DNA from: Sphingopyxis macrogoltabida
GTDB taxonomy: Bacteria; Pseudomonadota; Alphaproteobacteria; Sphingomonadales; Sphingomonadaceae
Assembly: GCF_001307295.1 (NCBI RefSeq)
Contig: NZ_CP012700.1
Location: 3,909,001 to 3,973,000, forward strand
Direction: 5' to 3'
Length of the DNA: 64,000 nucleotides
Shown here piece after piece: positions 1 to 10,633 of this stretch (the first letter of the stretch is position 1; every line of letters begins with the position of its first letter). The notes below the pieces were generated by a model that was not told where the DNA came from, made no database searches, and saw only the letters and a list, made by a program, of their open reading frames with translations. The position numbers and the translations under genes are program-made.

Positions 1-2
1 TC

Positions 3-665
3 GAAGAGTGGCGGCAGGCAAACGCGCTCGACCATATCGTGACCGCGCATCATGCCGACGACCAGCTCGAAACGATCGTCATGCGGCTGAACCGCAGCAG
101 CGGGGTCGGCGGGCTCGCCGCGATCCGCGCGCGCAACGGCGTCGTGCTCCGTCCGCTCCTGCACTGGCGCCGCGCGCAGCTTGTCGAACTCGCGCTCGAA
201 AACGACCTGCCCTTCGTCGACGATCCGTCGAATTGCGACAATCGCTTCGACCGCGCCCGGCTCCGCCATGCATTGCGCTCGCAGACCGCTCTCGATCCCG
301 AAGCGGCGGCACGCTCGGCGGACTGGCTCGCCGAAGCCGACGACGCGATCGACTGGGCGGTCGAACGGCTGATCGCTTCCTGGCCCGACGCCTCGGACAT
401 CGCGGTGATCCGCGACGAGCGCTATCCGCCCGAAATTTTCCGCCGCATCGTCACCCAGCGGCTGCGTGCCAACGATCCCGGACTGGCGCTGCGCGGCGCA
501 TCGCTCGACGGCGTCATCGCGGCAATGAAAGACGGGCGTCGGGCAATGGTCGGCGCGCTGCTGATCGACGCGGTTCGCGGGCTCGAAGGTACGATTTGGA
601 GAGTTTCGCCTGCGCCGCGTCGACGCCCTTCCGGAGGTGGACAATCGCGAGGGAACGAAACCTAG
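3..665 (+). CDS. tilS: tRNA(Ile)-lysidine synthase, 3' part (5' end outside window)
   Basis: TilS makes lysidine at the wobble base of tRNA-Ile(CAU). The frame is open from base 3 and reads AHHADDQLETIVMRL followed by a Ser/Gly-rich turn and GGLAAI, which is the conserved stretch just after the PP-loop of TilS; the PP-loop (SGGxDS) itself lies off the left edge. About 220 codons remain. The end reads TIWRVSPAPRRR, close to the usual TilS terminus, then about 12 extra residues (PSGGGQSRGNET) up to a TAG at 663-665. That TAG sits inside CCTAGT, a motif repeated at 4252-4257 beyond the recombinase pair, so the stop may lie at the edge of an inserted element. The frame is intact, so the enzyme is probably functional. 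Confidence 0.88.
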   Translation, partial: EEWRQANALDHIVTAHHADDQLETIVMRLNRSSGVGGLAAIRARNGVVLRPLLHWRRAQLVELALENDLPFVDDPSNCDNRFDRARLRHALRSQTALDPEAAARSADWLAEADDAIDWAVERLIASWPDASDIAVIRDERYPPEIFRRIVTQRLRANDPGLALRGASLDGVIAAMKDGRRAMVGALLIDAVRGLEGTIWRVSPAPRRRPSGGGQSRGNET

Positions 666-730
666 TCACTTTCTGCTTTTCATCGCCCGTGCCGCCGCCG
701 GCAGCAATGTCGAGCAAAAGCCATTTCGGA

Positions 731-2410
731 TTATGACCCCCGAACTTTCCTTCTGGATGTCTTCAATTCGTGCGGCATGGTAATGCGAAACCGGTCACGA
801 CGACCGCTGCCACTCTCGCGAAAGACGCTAAGTCTCTTTTCGAGCGTATCGCGGTCTCCCGTAAGCGCTGCGAGCAATCTCGACCTTGATCCAATTATCG
901 CTATCTTTTCTTCGGTGACCTTGATCTCGTCGATCGCCAGTTTGGCGAAGCCGCGATATGGGACCGTGTGATCGAGCAAATCACTGCGCATCTGAAGTGC
1001 CATGCGCGCTAGATCATCGATGCCCATGACCCTACTCGGGAAGAGGTTCCGCTGTTGTCGGGCATGCTCTGCGGCGCGAAAATGTCCGTCGCGGGACGCT
1101 TGTAAGAAAGGGAGCTGTTTCCTGGCGGCAAGATCCTCACAGCTTCGCCTCCCATCCTCGATCGCGCCGAGGTGGCGCGCAATGTCGATGCCATCCTTTT
1201 CGGCAGCGGCGCGCAATTCACCAGCCTGCCGGTCGAACCTTTCAAACATCGCTTGATATCGAAGTAGCACGTCATCGAGAGTTTTGGCCAGAAACGCAGG
1301 TTGCAGCAGCCGTTCCTGGATGAAGTCTTTGATAAATCCGTCGAGACGCAACGCTGATAGTATCAGGCCGCTGCAGGCCGCAGCCCCATGGCGCGCACGA
1401 GCGGAGCAGACATAGGATTTATAGCCGCTGCCGCCCACGGCACCGTATAGCCTCGCCCCGCATTTTCCGCAGTAGACCAAACTTTTTAGCAGATACTGTG
1501 TGCGACGTCCCGGAACCCGCAGCGTAATACCCCCGCGACGATCCAGGAGCGCTTGGACAGCGTCAAATGTTTCATGATCGATAATGGGCGGCACGGCGGT
1601 ACGGATAATCTCATCCTGCGCCCCCGCTTGCCCCGCCTGGCCGCGCGCATCATACACCAGCTCGCCAGTATAAAGACGCCGACGCAAGACGCGGTAGACC
1701 GCTGCAAGGCCCCAATATCCGCCGCCGGAGGCTGGAACCTTCCGATCATTCAAATAAGCGGCGATGCGCGCGACACCTAGCGGGCCGGTGCCTTCCCTGC
1801 CCAAGGAGAGACGGTAGATGAGCCTGATCGTGTCTGCATGAAGCGGGTCAATCTCGAGCCGCCTCTTGGATGCCAGACCTCGCTTCTCAACAACGACGGC
1901 ACGATAGCCGACAGGCGGCACCGACCCATTCCAAAAGCCTTGCCGCGCATTCTCTCGTTGCGCCCTGCGCACATGCTTTCCGGTTTCCTTGGACTGATAT
2001 TCATCGAAAAGCCCGATGATATGCCGCATCATCTCCGCCAACGGGTCATCACCTATCATCTGGGTGATGGATACGAGTTTTACGCCATTTTTCGCTAATG
2101 CACGAATATTGGCTTCAAGCTCAAACTGGTCGCGGAAAAAACGAGAGTAGCTGTGCACGATGATGAGGTCGAACGGTGCGGGAGTCCAACTCGCCATTTC
2201 CATCATTCGGCGAAACTGTGGTCTGCGGTCCGTCACAGCCGACGCACCGCGCTCTTCGAATATTTCGACCACATGATATCCCTTCAAGACGCAAAAGGCC
2301 TCGGCCTGCTTCTTCTGATCAGGGATAGACAGCCGTGGCTCCACTTGGCGGGCGGTGGAAACACGAACATAGATCGCGGCGCGAGACGCGAGCCCAGCAA
2401 CTCTTTTCAC
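731..2410 (-). CDS. Large serine recombinase (second of an adjacent pair)
   Basis: 559 residues. The N-terminus has the serine-recombinase catalytic domain: IYVRVST with the nucleophile Ser18, then SIPDQ, FDLIIVHSYSRFFRD and FDEYQSKE. A recombinase (Pfam-type) DNA-binding domain follows (GYRAVVVEKRG...IDPLHAD, about 165-275), then a zinc ribbon (YCGKCGARL ... YVCSARARHGAAACSG, about 310-350) and a C-terminal region with helical character. It is closely similar over its length to the neighbour at 2464-4221 and follows it by 53 bp on the same strand, so the two are probably co-transcribed. Family members catalyse site-specific integration or excision of mobile DNA through a phosphoserine intermediate. 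No frameshift is visible. Its target is unknown. Confidence 0.9.
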   Translation of the reverse strand: MKRVAGLASRAAIYVRVSTARQVEPRLSIPDQKKQAEAFCVLKGYHVVEIFEERGASAVTDRRPQFRRMMEMASWTPAPFDLIIVHSYSRFFRDQFELEANIRALAKNGVKLVSITQMIGDDPLAEMMRHIIGLFDEYQSKETGKHVRRAQRENARQGFWNGSVPPVGYRAVVVEKRGLASKRRLEIDPLHADTIRLIYRLSLGREGTGPLGVARIAAYLNDRKVPASGGGYWGLAAVYRVLRRRLYTGELVYDARGQAGQAGAQDEIIRTAVPPIIDHETFDAVQALLDRRGGITLRVPGRRTQYLLKSLVYCGKCGARLYGAVGGSGYKSYVCSARARHGAAACSGLILSALRLDGFIKDFIQERLLQPAFLAKTLDDVLLRYQAMFERFDRQAGELRAAAEKDGIDIARHLGAIEDGRRSCEDLAARKQLPFLQASRDGHFRAAEHARQQRNLFPSRVMGIDDLARMALQMRSDLLDHTVPYRGFAKLAIDEIKVTEEKIAIIGSRSRLLAALTGDRDTLEKRLSVFRESGSGRRDRFRITMPHELKTSRRKVRGS

Positions 2411-2463
2411 ACTTCGCCTTCTTTCACTAGGTTGATGGCCCGAACATGCAATCGTCTAGGGCT

Positions 2464-4221
2464 TCATTTCCCGATGGCTGAAGCAGCGCGCGCTTTGGAT
2501 CGGGCGGTTGACGCAGTGGAGCGCGGCGTACCCGTGTCGCAGCCCTGCCCCGGGGCAGGTCTGCGGATGCGATATTGTGCACAATCACCTGTTTTGAGAC
2601 CTCCGCGGGAGCGCCAATTAACGTCAGCAATCTCGGTTCCGGCGCCGAGATGGAAGATCACATCGGCAACTCGGGAATTGGCGCAGGTCAGCCTGATCTC
2701 CGCCGAAGAAACATCCACGCGCTGGACCAATATTTTGAGGAGATGCTTGAGAATGGCAGGATTTTCTCTCAATCGGATGAGCGCCTTGCGGCTCACGCTC
2801 GCGGCAAATTCCGGCTTCGAGCGCGCCGCAGCCATTCGATCATTCAGCTTAGCTAACGCTTCCATGGATCGGAGATGATCGGATCGCCATTCGCGCAAGG
2901 TGCCGATCCTGTCGATCACCGCGACATCATCCGAATTGATCGCGCCGGCTTCAATGGCATCGTAAATTCGACAAAGCCTCAGATGGGCGTCGGCCGATGC
3001 CGCTTCTCTCGCCCCAGCCTCACGAGCGAGCTCGGATTGGGATTGGGACGCGGTCTCGGCAGCAAAATATTTGACGATTGATTTCGGACCGAGCAGTTGT
3101 TGCCGGATGAATTTTTCCACCATGCCGTCCAATTCAGGCGCCGGTATCGTGCGAACGGGGCAGCGGCTGCCGTTGGGCAGCAGTTTCGCCAAGCAAGTGT
3201 AATATCGAAAACCGCGGCCTTTCGCTGGCCTGACGGTCATGACGCGGCCACAGCCAGCGCAATATACCGCGCCTTTAAGAAGAGGATAGGGTCCATAGGC
3301 TTTGCTGGGCGTCGCATCGAATGCATGCCGCCTGAGCCGCGATTGGACTGTTTCAAAATCCACCCGACTAACGAGGGGTGGCACGGGCACGATTATGACT
3401 TCGCTTTGGCGATTGAGCGAGCCCGATTTGCAGCGGCGATTGTATGTGTGCTCTCCCATATAGGTGCGACGGGTCAGCATCCGGTGAATCTGAGTGGTAT
3501 GCCATCGCCCGCCGTGCGGAGTCGAAAGGCCCTGCCTGTTCAGATAGGCTGCGATTTTGTGTACGCCCATCGGACCTTCGGTGGAGCAACCCTTGAGAGC
3601 AAGGCGATAGACGAGCCGGACGAGATCGGCATATTCCGGATCAATGGCGAGCCGTTTCTTGAGCGTCGGGCCGCGCTGCTCGGCAGCGACAGTTCGGTAA
3701 CCGACTGGAGGCGTGGATCCGCACCAGAAGCCTTGACGCGCATTTTCCTTCAGCGCGCGCATGACATGCTTGGCGTTCTCTCTCGATTGATATTCGTCGA
3801 ATAGGGCGATTACCTTGCGCATCATGACCTGCGCCGGATCCGTACCGGTCTGCTGGGTCACCGACACCAGACTGACCCCGTTCTTCGCCAGCTTGCGGAC
3901 ATTAAGTTCGAATTCGAAATGGTCGCGAAAGAAGCGCGAGAAACTGTGCACGATGATCAGATCGAAAGGGCGGGTCGAGGCGAGCGCCGCTTCGATCATT
4001 CGGCGAAATTCCGGGCGGCGATCGGTCATCCCAGACGCGCCTTCCTCGATAAATGTCGCCGCGATGTCGTATCCGTTTGCCTGGCAATAAGCGATGCCAT
4101 GACGATGCTGATCCGGGAGCGAAACTTGCTGGTCAGCCTGACGCTGCGTCGATACGCGCAAATAGAGCGCTGCCCGCGCGCGGGCTGATCCAGGTCGAAG
4201 TGGTTCTTCAGGGAGGTGCAT
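2464..4221 (-). CDS. Large serine recombinase (first of an adjacent pair)
   Basis: 585 residues from the ATG at 4221 (MHLPEEPLRPG), chosen because the family homology begins just after it; the frame is open about 58 codons further upstream but that extension looks non-coding. Catalytic motif LYLRVST with Ser24, then SLPDQ, TRPFDLIIVHSFSRFFRD and FDEYQSREN. A recombinase domain and a zinc ribbon (YCAGCGRVM ... YYTCLAKL ... SRCPVR) follow, then a C-terminal helical segment. It shares long blocks with the 731-2410 protein (for example ENARQGFW-GS-PPVGYR), so the pair looks like an old tandem duplication that has diverged. Paired large serine recombinases are known to act together in staphylococcal cassette chromosomes (CcrA/CcrB); whether this pair does is inference. 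Confidence 0.9.
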   Translation of the reverse strand: MHLPEEPLRPGSARARAALYLRVSTQRQADQQVSLPDQHRHGIAYCQANGYDIAATFIEEGASGMTDRRPEFRRMIEAALASTRPFDLIIVHSFSRFFRDHFEFELNVRKLAKNGVSLVSVTQQTGTDPAQVMMRKVIALFDEYQSRENAKHVMRALKENARQGFWCGSTPPVGYRTVAAEQRGPTLKKRLAIDPEYADLVRLVYRLALKGCSTEGPMGVHKIAAYLNRQGLSTPHGGRWHTTQIHRMLTRRTYMGEHTYNRRCKSGSLNRQSEVIIVPVPPLVSRVDFETVQSRLRRHAFDATPSKAYGPYPLLKGAVYCAGCGRVMTVRPAKGRGFRYYTCLAKLLPNGSRCPVRTIPAPELDGMVEKFIRQQLLGPKSIVKYFAAETASQSQSELAREAGAREAASADAHLRLCRIYDAIEAGAINSDDVAVIDRIGTLREWRSDHLRSMEALAKLNDRMAAARSKPEFAASVSRKALIRLRENPAILKHLLKILVQRVDVSSAEIRLTCANSRVADVIFHLGAGTEIADVNWRSRGGLKTGDCAQYRIRRPAPGQGCDTGTPRSTASTARSKARAASAIGK

Positions 4222-4491
4222 AACCGGTTTGATGACCGAGGAAGGCAACACCCTAGTAATTTCTCGGAACGAATTGAGATGGGGCGATTGTGACAGCGCA
4301 AAAGCAGTTGGCGCTCGTGCCGCGCACCTACATCGAGCCGATCTCCGGAAAATCCCTGAGTCGGGGAAACGGTCCGGCAATGGGGCGAATGGCACCCCAG
4401 CCGAACGGCCTTGCGATTGCGATTCGGACCCGGCGCCTTATCTTGTCCGGGTAACGCCGTGCGCTCGCGCGGCGATTGGGAAAGATTCCGC

Positions 4492-6435
<1,944 letters not shown>

Positions 6436-7085
6436 CCGACGAGAGTTTTCAAACATTGGCTCTCGTCCGGGGCAAAATCAACGGTGGGATGGACGACAAT
6501 CGCGAACGGTACGGGTGCGCGCCCGGACGAGCGATCCGTGGCGGCGGTTACGGCCGCGCCAAAACGGCCCGTAACGCCGCCGTCTATTTTCCGGCCTACT
6601 GTGGCGTTCTTGCTTCGCTTGCGCTCCTACCTACAGCAGCCGCCCGCTTCTAAACTGGGTTCGACGAGAGCTGCGGGTGACGACAGCGTTCCCGACGGAT
6701 TTCGCGCAAGCGTGGCGAATCGTCCTTTAGGCCTCAGGCCTTGGGTACAGGACTCAAAGCCGCCGTCCCGACAACCGGTCAATTGATCCATCATGACCCC
6801 GGAATGGGAAGGTAGCGGCATTTTGCCCCGGTTCTTTTCGCTATATCGGCGCTTAAACAGCAGCGCGCTTCGCGATCGGTAGCAATCTGGCTGTAAAAAA
6901 TCGCCGCACACATGACCCGGCATGAAGGGAAATTCAGACCCATAGATAGCGGTAAAAGGCACTTGTCCGCAGCGGCCGCCAGGGCAGGCGGCATCGCAAT
7001 TTCTCCATATCGGATGTAAATGACGCAGAAACCATGTTAGAAACCGGACATAAAAGATGCGTCGCTTTTGGGGAAAGGGCAAAGC
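6436..7085. other. Gene-free stretch downstream of ftsH
   Basis: Apart from the hairpin at 6540-6581 I see no convincing gene. Open frames on both strands here have arginine/proline-rich or low-complexity translations without family motifs. The 7000-7085 part presumably holds the promoter of the following regulator gene. Confidence 0.4.
6540..6581 (+). terminator. Imperfect GC-rich hairpin, possible ftsH transcript end
   Basis: GGCGGCGGTTACGGCC and GGCCCGTAACGCCGCC form a stem of about 15 pairs with small bulges around the loop GCGCCAAAAC; GTCTATTTTCC follows. The T run is poor for a classical intrinsic terminator, so it may be a processing or decay-protecting hairpin. It is about 105 bp after the ftsH stop. 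Confidence 0.4.
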
Positions 7086-7643
7086 ATGGGGGAAGCTCTC
7101 GACACCGCTAACGCATCGAACGAAGAACTATACGCACGGGTCAGCCAAATCGAACAGCTCATACTTCGCATGATGGGCGACACCGCCAAGCCCGAAAGGC
7201 TTCCGGAAGACAGCCTTATCCCCGCACAACTTCCATTTGGCCCATCCTCTGCGCGGCTAGGCACGGGCACCCAAGCCGTGGAGCGCGCCGACGCTGCGCC
7301 GAGCGGATTTCCACTGGGCCGGGCGAAATTCGTGCGCCGCCTCATCCGTCACCGTCGCCGCCGTGAGCATCATTTTCCTGCAGATATCTTCGCCGATCCC
7401 GCTTGGGACATGATGCTCGATCTTTACGCTGCGCATTATGAACGCCGCGAAATCTCGGTTTCGAGCCTTTGCATCGCGGCGGCCGTGCCGGCAACGACGG
7501 CGCTGCGCTGGATCAAATTGATGGTCGATGAAGGCCGGTTCGTCCGCATTGCCGATCCTGATGACGGCCGGCGCATCATCGTAAGGCTCAGCGACGAGGC
7601 GCGATTGCAGCTTGACGAATATTTCGACGATTTCGACGACTGA
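7086..7643 (+). CDS. Winged-helix (MarR-like) regulator with N-terminal extension
   Basis: 185 residues from MGEALDTAN; an in-frame ATG six codons upstream is possible. The first ~40 residues include a probable short coiled coil (ELYARVSQIEQLILRMM). After a linker comes RRLIRHRRRREHHFPADIF, then FADPAWDMMLDLYAAHYERREISVSSLCIAAAVPATTALRWIKLM, which reads as a winged helix-turn-helix with a MarR-type wing (VRIADPDDGRRIIVRLS). It is a clear paralogue of the protein at 12636-13022, sharing the DPAWD, SSLC/GRLC and P-TTALRWI blocks. It probably binds DNA as a transcription factor; the target is unknown. I know this arrangement as common in sphingomonads. Confidence 0.75.
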   Translation: MGEALDTANASNEELYARVSQIEQLILRMMGDTAKPERLPEDSLIPAQLPFGPSSARLGTGTQAVERADAAPSGFPLGRAKFVRRLIRHRRRREHHFPADIFADPAWDMMLDLYAAHYERREISVSSLCIAAAVPATTALRWIKLMVDEGRFVRIADPDDGRRIIVRLSDEARLQLDEYFDDFDD

Positions 7644-7667
7644 GGCGGCGGGTGCCGGCAAACTGGC

Positions 7668-7871
7668 TCAGCTCAAGAAATAATTGCGCCGTAGCCGCTC
7701 GAACTCCTCTGCGCTCGGCGCTTCCCCCAGCAGCTGATTGAGTCGCTCTATCGCCGTGCTGAGATCGGTCGCGGTGCGTCCCTCCCCCAGCACCTCAAGA
7801 CGGATCAGCTGCTCGACCAGCACATCGCGGATCGCACGCAGTTCCGTCACCCGATCGAAGTCATTTGCCAT
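7668..7871 (-). CDS. Small conserved hypothetical protein
   Basis: 67 residues, MANDFDRVTELRAIRDVL..., ending NYFLS. Charged and almost wholly helical by inspection, with heptad-like Leu/Ile spacing; no signal or membrane segment. It is convergent with the winged-helix gene, 24 bp apart. No function recognised. It is listed because its composition is protein-like and the opposite-strand frame is not. Confidence 0.5.
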   Translation of the reverse strand: MANDFDRVTELRAIRDVLVEQLIRLEVLGEGRTATDLSTAIERLNQLLGEAPSAEEFERLRRNYFLS

Positions 7872-8255
7872 TGTGCCTCCGCCTCGTCAGCCGCCGGTCC
7901 GGTGCAGCCGATTGCTGGAGGCGGGGCGGGCGGCACATAGCAAACTAGCTGCGACGCGGAAACCTCTTCCGCACCGATATGGTTGCGAAGGTACAGGTCG
8001 GCATCACTACTCAAAGCTGCAAATTACCCACAATGATCGAAGCATGCCGTCAAGTCATTGCGCCGTCCCAGCCACCCGCACCCGCGGCAGTCCGTTCGTC
8101 GACGCCGCGCGGCGCCCACTCACCAGCTGCCACGCGAACGCGAACGCGCCGATGGCCAGATCCTACCGCTACGCAAATTAGCGAGCGTGGTAGGTTGAAC
8201 CTGCCAGCCTCAAAAATGGAATCTGCGGAAGCGGGTATCAAGCGAGGAGCGCCAC
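7872..8255. other. Gene-free stretch
   Basis: No supported gene. One minus-strand frame reads DLAIGAFAFAWQLVSGR and then a stop at about 8040, which may be a remnant of a membrane-protein gene, but it is too short to identify. Confidence 0.3.
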
Positions 8256-9050
8256 TCAGATCACGGGCTGCGGGCAGATCGGCCTGTCCAGCGGATAGTT
8301 TCCCAGACCAAACATCGCATTTCGTTGCAAAGTCAAATCATTGAGGTCAGCCGTCCAGTAGAGCTTTCCCGGCATATTCGTGTTGAAGCCACCTGACATG
8401 AACACTTGGCGAGAAATGGAGTTTGTGCTGCATTCGCCGATGAGGTTGGAGGAAATGCAGGGCATCAGGCATTGAACCGAGCGCAAAAAATCAGTGTACC
8501 GGGCGGCTTGTTGTGACCAGACAAATGTATCGTGTCCCTGAAAAACCGTCACATCTGTGGGAGCGCCATAGCGTTTCGCAAGGAATTGCCTAAAATCAGC
8601 GCGCTCGATTAAGGGGATTTCTTCCCATAGAACGATACGAGACACCCGCCTTTCGCCGTTCGCAAGCGCTGCATAAAAAAGTCCGACCTTGGTGTTTTGG
8701 GAAGGATGAATATAGTCCGCTTCCAGAACTTGTGCTTCACCAAGAATCCGTGCCGGAGTTTTGAATGGAGCGCGCCTCAAACCGTGTTTTTCTAATTCTG
8801 CTCGCGCATCTGCGAGCCGCATCGAAATTCGGGCTCCAAAAATCGAAACGTCACGAAGCTTAGACATGGAATAACCGGGACCTTGAGCATCACTAGCCTT
8901 CGTGGGCAGTACCAACGGCGTGGAGCCAGCGACAGGCCCGTCTCCTATCGAGACTGGCACAGCCAAGTCGCGCTTATCCCCAGTCTGAGCGAGCGAAGGC
9001 TGAACCATCAGTAGAATTGCTGATGCCGTCGAGTTCAAGGTCGTTCGCAT
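8256..9050 (-). CDS. Hypothetical exported protein
   Basis: 264 residues. The N-terminus MRTTLNSTASAILLMVQPSLAQTGDK has a plausible Sec signal peptide with cleavage after SLAQ or SLA. The mature part has no motif I recognise; it holds several aromatic, basic segments (YIHPSQNTKVGLFYAAL, RRVSRIVLWEE) and four cysteines, two of them close together (CLMPCISS), that may form disulfides in the periplasm. The gene stands alone between intergenic regions. Its translation is less GC-skewed than neighbouring shadow frames, which supports it as real. No function is proposed. Confidence 0.6.
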   Translation of the reverse strand: MRTTLNSTASAILLMVQPSLAQTGDKRDLAVPVSIGDGPVAGSTPLVLPTKASDAQGPGYSMSKLRDVSIFGARISMRLADARAELEKHGLRRAPFKTPARILGEAQVLEADYIHPSQNTKVGLFYAALANGERRVSRIVLWEEIPLIERADFRQFLAKRYGAPTDVTVFQGHDTFVWSQQAARYTDFLRSVQCLMPCISSNLIGECSTNSISRQVFMSGGFNTNMPGKLYWTADLNDLTLQRNAMFGLGNYPLDRPICPQPVI

Positions 9051-9455
9051 ATTTCCGCCTTTTCTTGTCGAGGCATTGCTAGACCCGAAGGGTTAAGTGC
9101 GAATAAAAATGGCCGTTTGGAGACCAGCCGGTTCTGGCGGTAAATCCTGAAAAGCAGCCCTTGGATCACAGTTCGGGCAGACCGCAATCAATCGGTTGTA
9201 GGTCGTTGCATCGGCCTCGCTCGCCTACGCGTAGTTATGAACTGCTTACGCGCCATCTGCCCGGCGCGCCTCCACCGCATTTCCGCGGCAGCCCAATCCG
9301 AGCCATTTGCGGGTATCGAGGTTTCGCGAACGTTGCGATCCGCTTTACGACCTGTGTGCAAGGACCGACGGAAATTGCTCCTGTTACGCGATGTGGCCGA
9401 CATACACAGCGCGTCGAAACTGGGCATTTACGGATTAGCGTCTAACGTCGGGATC
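9051..9455. other. Stretch without a supported gene upstream of the 9456 gene
   Basis: The frame of the following gene is open from 9237, but the residues before 9456 are arginine-rich and unlike a protein. Promoters for the divergent exported-protein gene and for 9456 should lie here. I see no repeat or RNA gene. Confidence 0.35.
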
Positions 9456-9992
9456 ATGATGCACGGCCCGACAGATATGTGGAATGACGACAACGCCATC
9501 TACGACGATGGTGAGTGGATCACATGGACGGAAATCAATTCGCATCTTGAACGGCTCGAGTTCCAAGCGCGCTTCCCGAACCTTGACGTCGATCTGGTAC
9601 CGATCTTCCAACGCCTGCTCAAAGCTGCTGCGGATTATCATGAACTCACCGGGCGCCATCTGCAGGTCTATGGTGACATTGGCGAACTTTATGGCGCGAT
9701 CACCTATGGCATAAAGCCGCACCGGATATACGCGCAGGGCTCCGACGGCAAACTCGGGAATGACTTTGTCGAGGTGAAGACGATCACACCGTTCAAGACG
9801 ACGGAGACCGTAACGCTCAACCTTAAGGGCAATTTCAGCAAGGTGCTGATCGTGAAGATCGACGCCAATTTCGAGGTCGAAGGCAAGCTTATTGATCGCA
9901 AAGCGCTGCCCAAGACAAACCGCGATATGCTGTGCCTCGAGTGGGCGGACTTTCCATCCTCGCCGCACCAAGCGCCGGCCGCGCGATCCTGA
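9456..9992 (+). CDS. Unknown protein with a possible PD-(D/E)XK nuclease-like core
   Basis: 178 residues from the tandem ATG at 9456/9459 (MMHGPTDMWNDDNAIYDDGEW); the frame extends to 9237 but the added part looks non-coding. The central block GDIGELYGAITYGIKPHRI, then GSDGKLGNDFVEVKTITP, contains an upstream Glu and the D-(x)-EVK pattern of PD-(D/E)XK folds; EVK is the classical third motif. The C-terminus FSKVLIVKIDANFEVEGKLIDR fits a beta-rich continuation. No methylase or toxin partner is adjacent. It could be a nuclease, a decayed restriction-like protein or a non-catalytic family member; I cannot choose. Confidence 0.6.
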   Translation: MMHGPTDMWNDDNAIYDDGEWITWTEINSHLERLEFQARFPNLDVDLVPIFQRLLKAAADYHELTGRHLQVYGDIGELYGAITYGIKPHRIYAQGSDGKLGNDFVEVKTITPFKTTETVTLNLKGNFSKVLIVKIDANFEVEGKLIDRKALPKTNRDMLCLEWADFPSSPHQAPAARS

Positions 9993-10155
9993 TCTCATTC
10001 ACAGAACGGCGCTCCATCCAGCAGACGAACGACCAGCCGCATCGACCAAAATCGAGGGAAAAAGGTCGATTGCATCAAACCGGAAATAAACGCCCTCGCC
10101 GCCCGGTTGCCCGTCACCGATAGCTGCCCATCATCTTCATCCGCGCGCCTCGCTG

Positions 10156-10281
10156 TCAAAACAGCGGCCGAACGATGCCCCACAGCCCGATCAGGACATG
10201 GCTGCCGACGATGAGGAAAGCGAACCACAATTCGATGGTGAACGCGAGCTTGCGCCATTTGCCCTGTTTGTCGCCTCTCAT
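10156..10281 (-). CDS. Small single-pass membrane protein (41 aa)
   Basis: Starts MRGDKQGKWRKLAFTIELWF and ends GLWGIVRPLF. A basic N-terminus precedes one hydrophobic segment (ELWFAFLIVGSHVLIGLWGIV), as in single-span small membrane proteins. The upstream ribosome site is weak. The reading depends on composition alone, and it could be the tail of a decayed gene. It stands by itself in a stretch otherwise empty from 9993 to 10633. Confidence 0.4.
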   Translation of the reverse strand: MRGDKQGKWRKLAFTIELWFAFLIVGSHVLIGLWGIVRPLF

Positions 10282-10633
10282 GCCAGGAATATGCCAGCTT
10301 CGAGTCGTGCAGAAAAGCCGGATGGCGAAAAGATTCGAGGCTGCTGACCGTAGGCGGCAAACGAACCGGATGCGGACCTAAATCATGAAAGCCCGATCCG
10401 CAGCGATCACCTCCATATTGGCAGCATATTGATGCCAAAACAGCGCAATTCGGCAGACCGAGCAGTCTCGCGACGCAAAGCTTCCACCGATAACCCAGAA
10501 AATGCATTGAAATTTGCGTCACGGTGCCCGCGAATCCTTTCGCGTAGCGCGTGCCGTCGAGCCTTTGGACGATGAGCAACAGAAAAAAAAGCCTTTTTGC
10601 CGCAACGACACTTATGGTTAATTGACCCTTGCG
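10282..10633. other. Gene-free stretch upstream of the LuxR-type gene
   Basis: No frame has protein-like composition. An A-rich tract (CAGAAAAAAAAGCC) near 10580 lies about 50 bp before the LuxR-type start and may be part of its promoter region. Nothing else is seen. Confidence 0.3.

Larger units (their letters stand above)
661..4257. mobile_element. Candidate minimal element: two serine recombinases inserted between tilS and ftsH
   Basis: Between the tilS stop and ftsH the only genes are two adjacent minus-strand large serine recombinases, with no recognisable cargo. CCTAGT occurs at 661-666, including the tilS TAG, and again at 4252-4257; both copies are followed by a T-rich stretch containing TTTCT. 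I propose these as remnants of the crossover core, giving an element of about 3.6 kb. The repeat is only six bases and could be chance, so the boundaries are weak even though the genes are clear. Confidence 0.4.

Noticed and set aside
4290..4454. 54-codon GTG frame (begins VTAQKQLALVPRTYIEP) between the recombinases and ftsH
   Set aside because: No recognised family, weak start and rapidly Arg-rich C-terminus; more likely leader sequence of ftsH.
6640..6790. tRNA-like or att-like region after ftsH
   Set aside because: The minus strand has TTTGAGTCCTGTACC, faintly like a T-arm, but no matching acceptor, D-arm or anticodon stem could be built.
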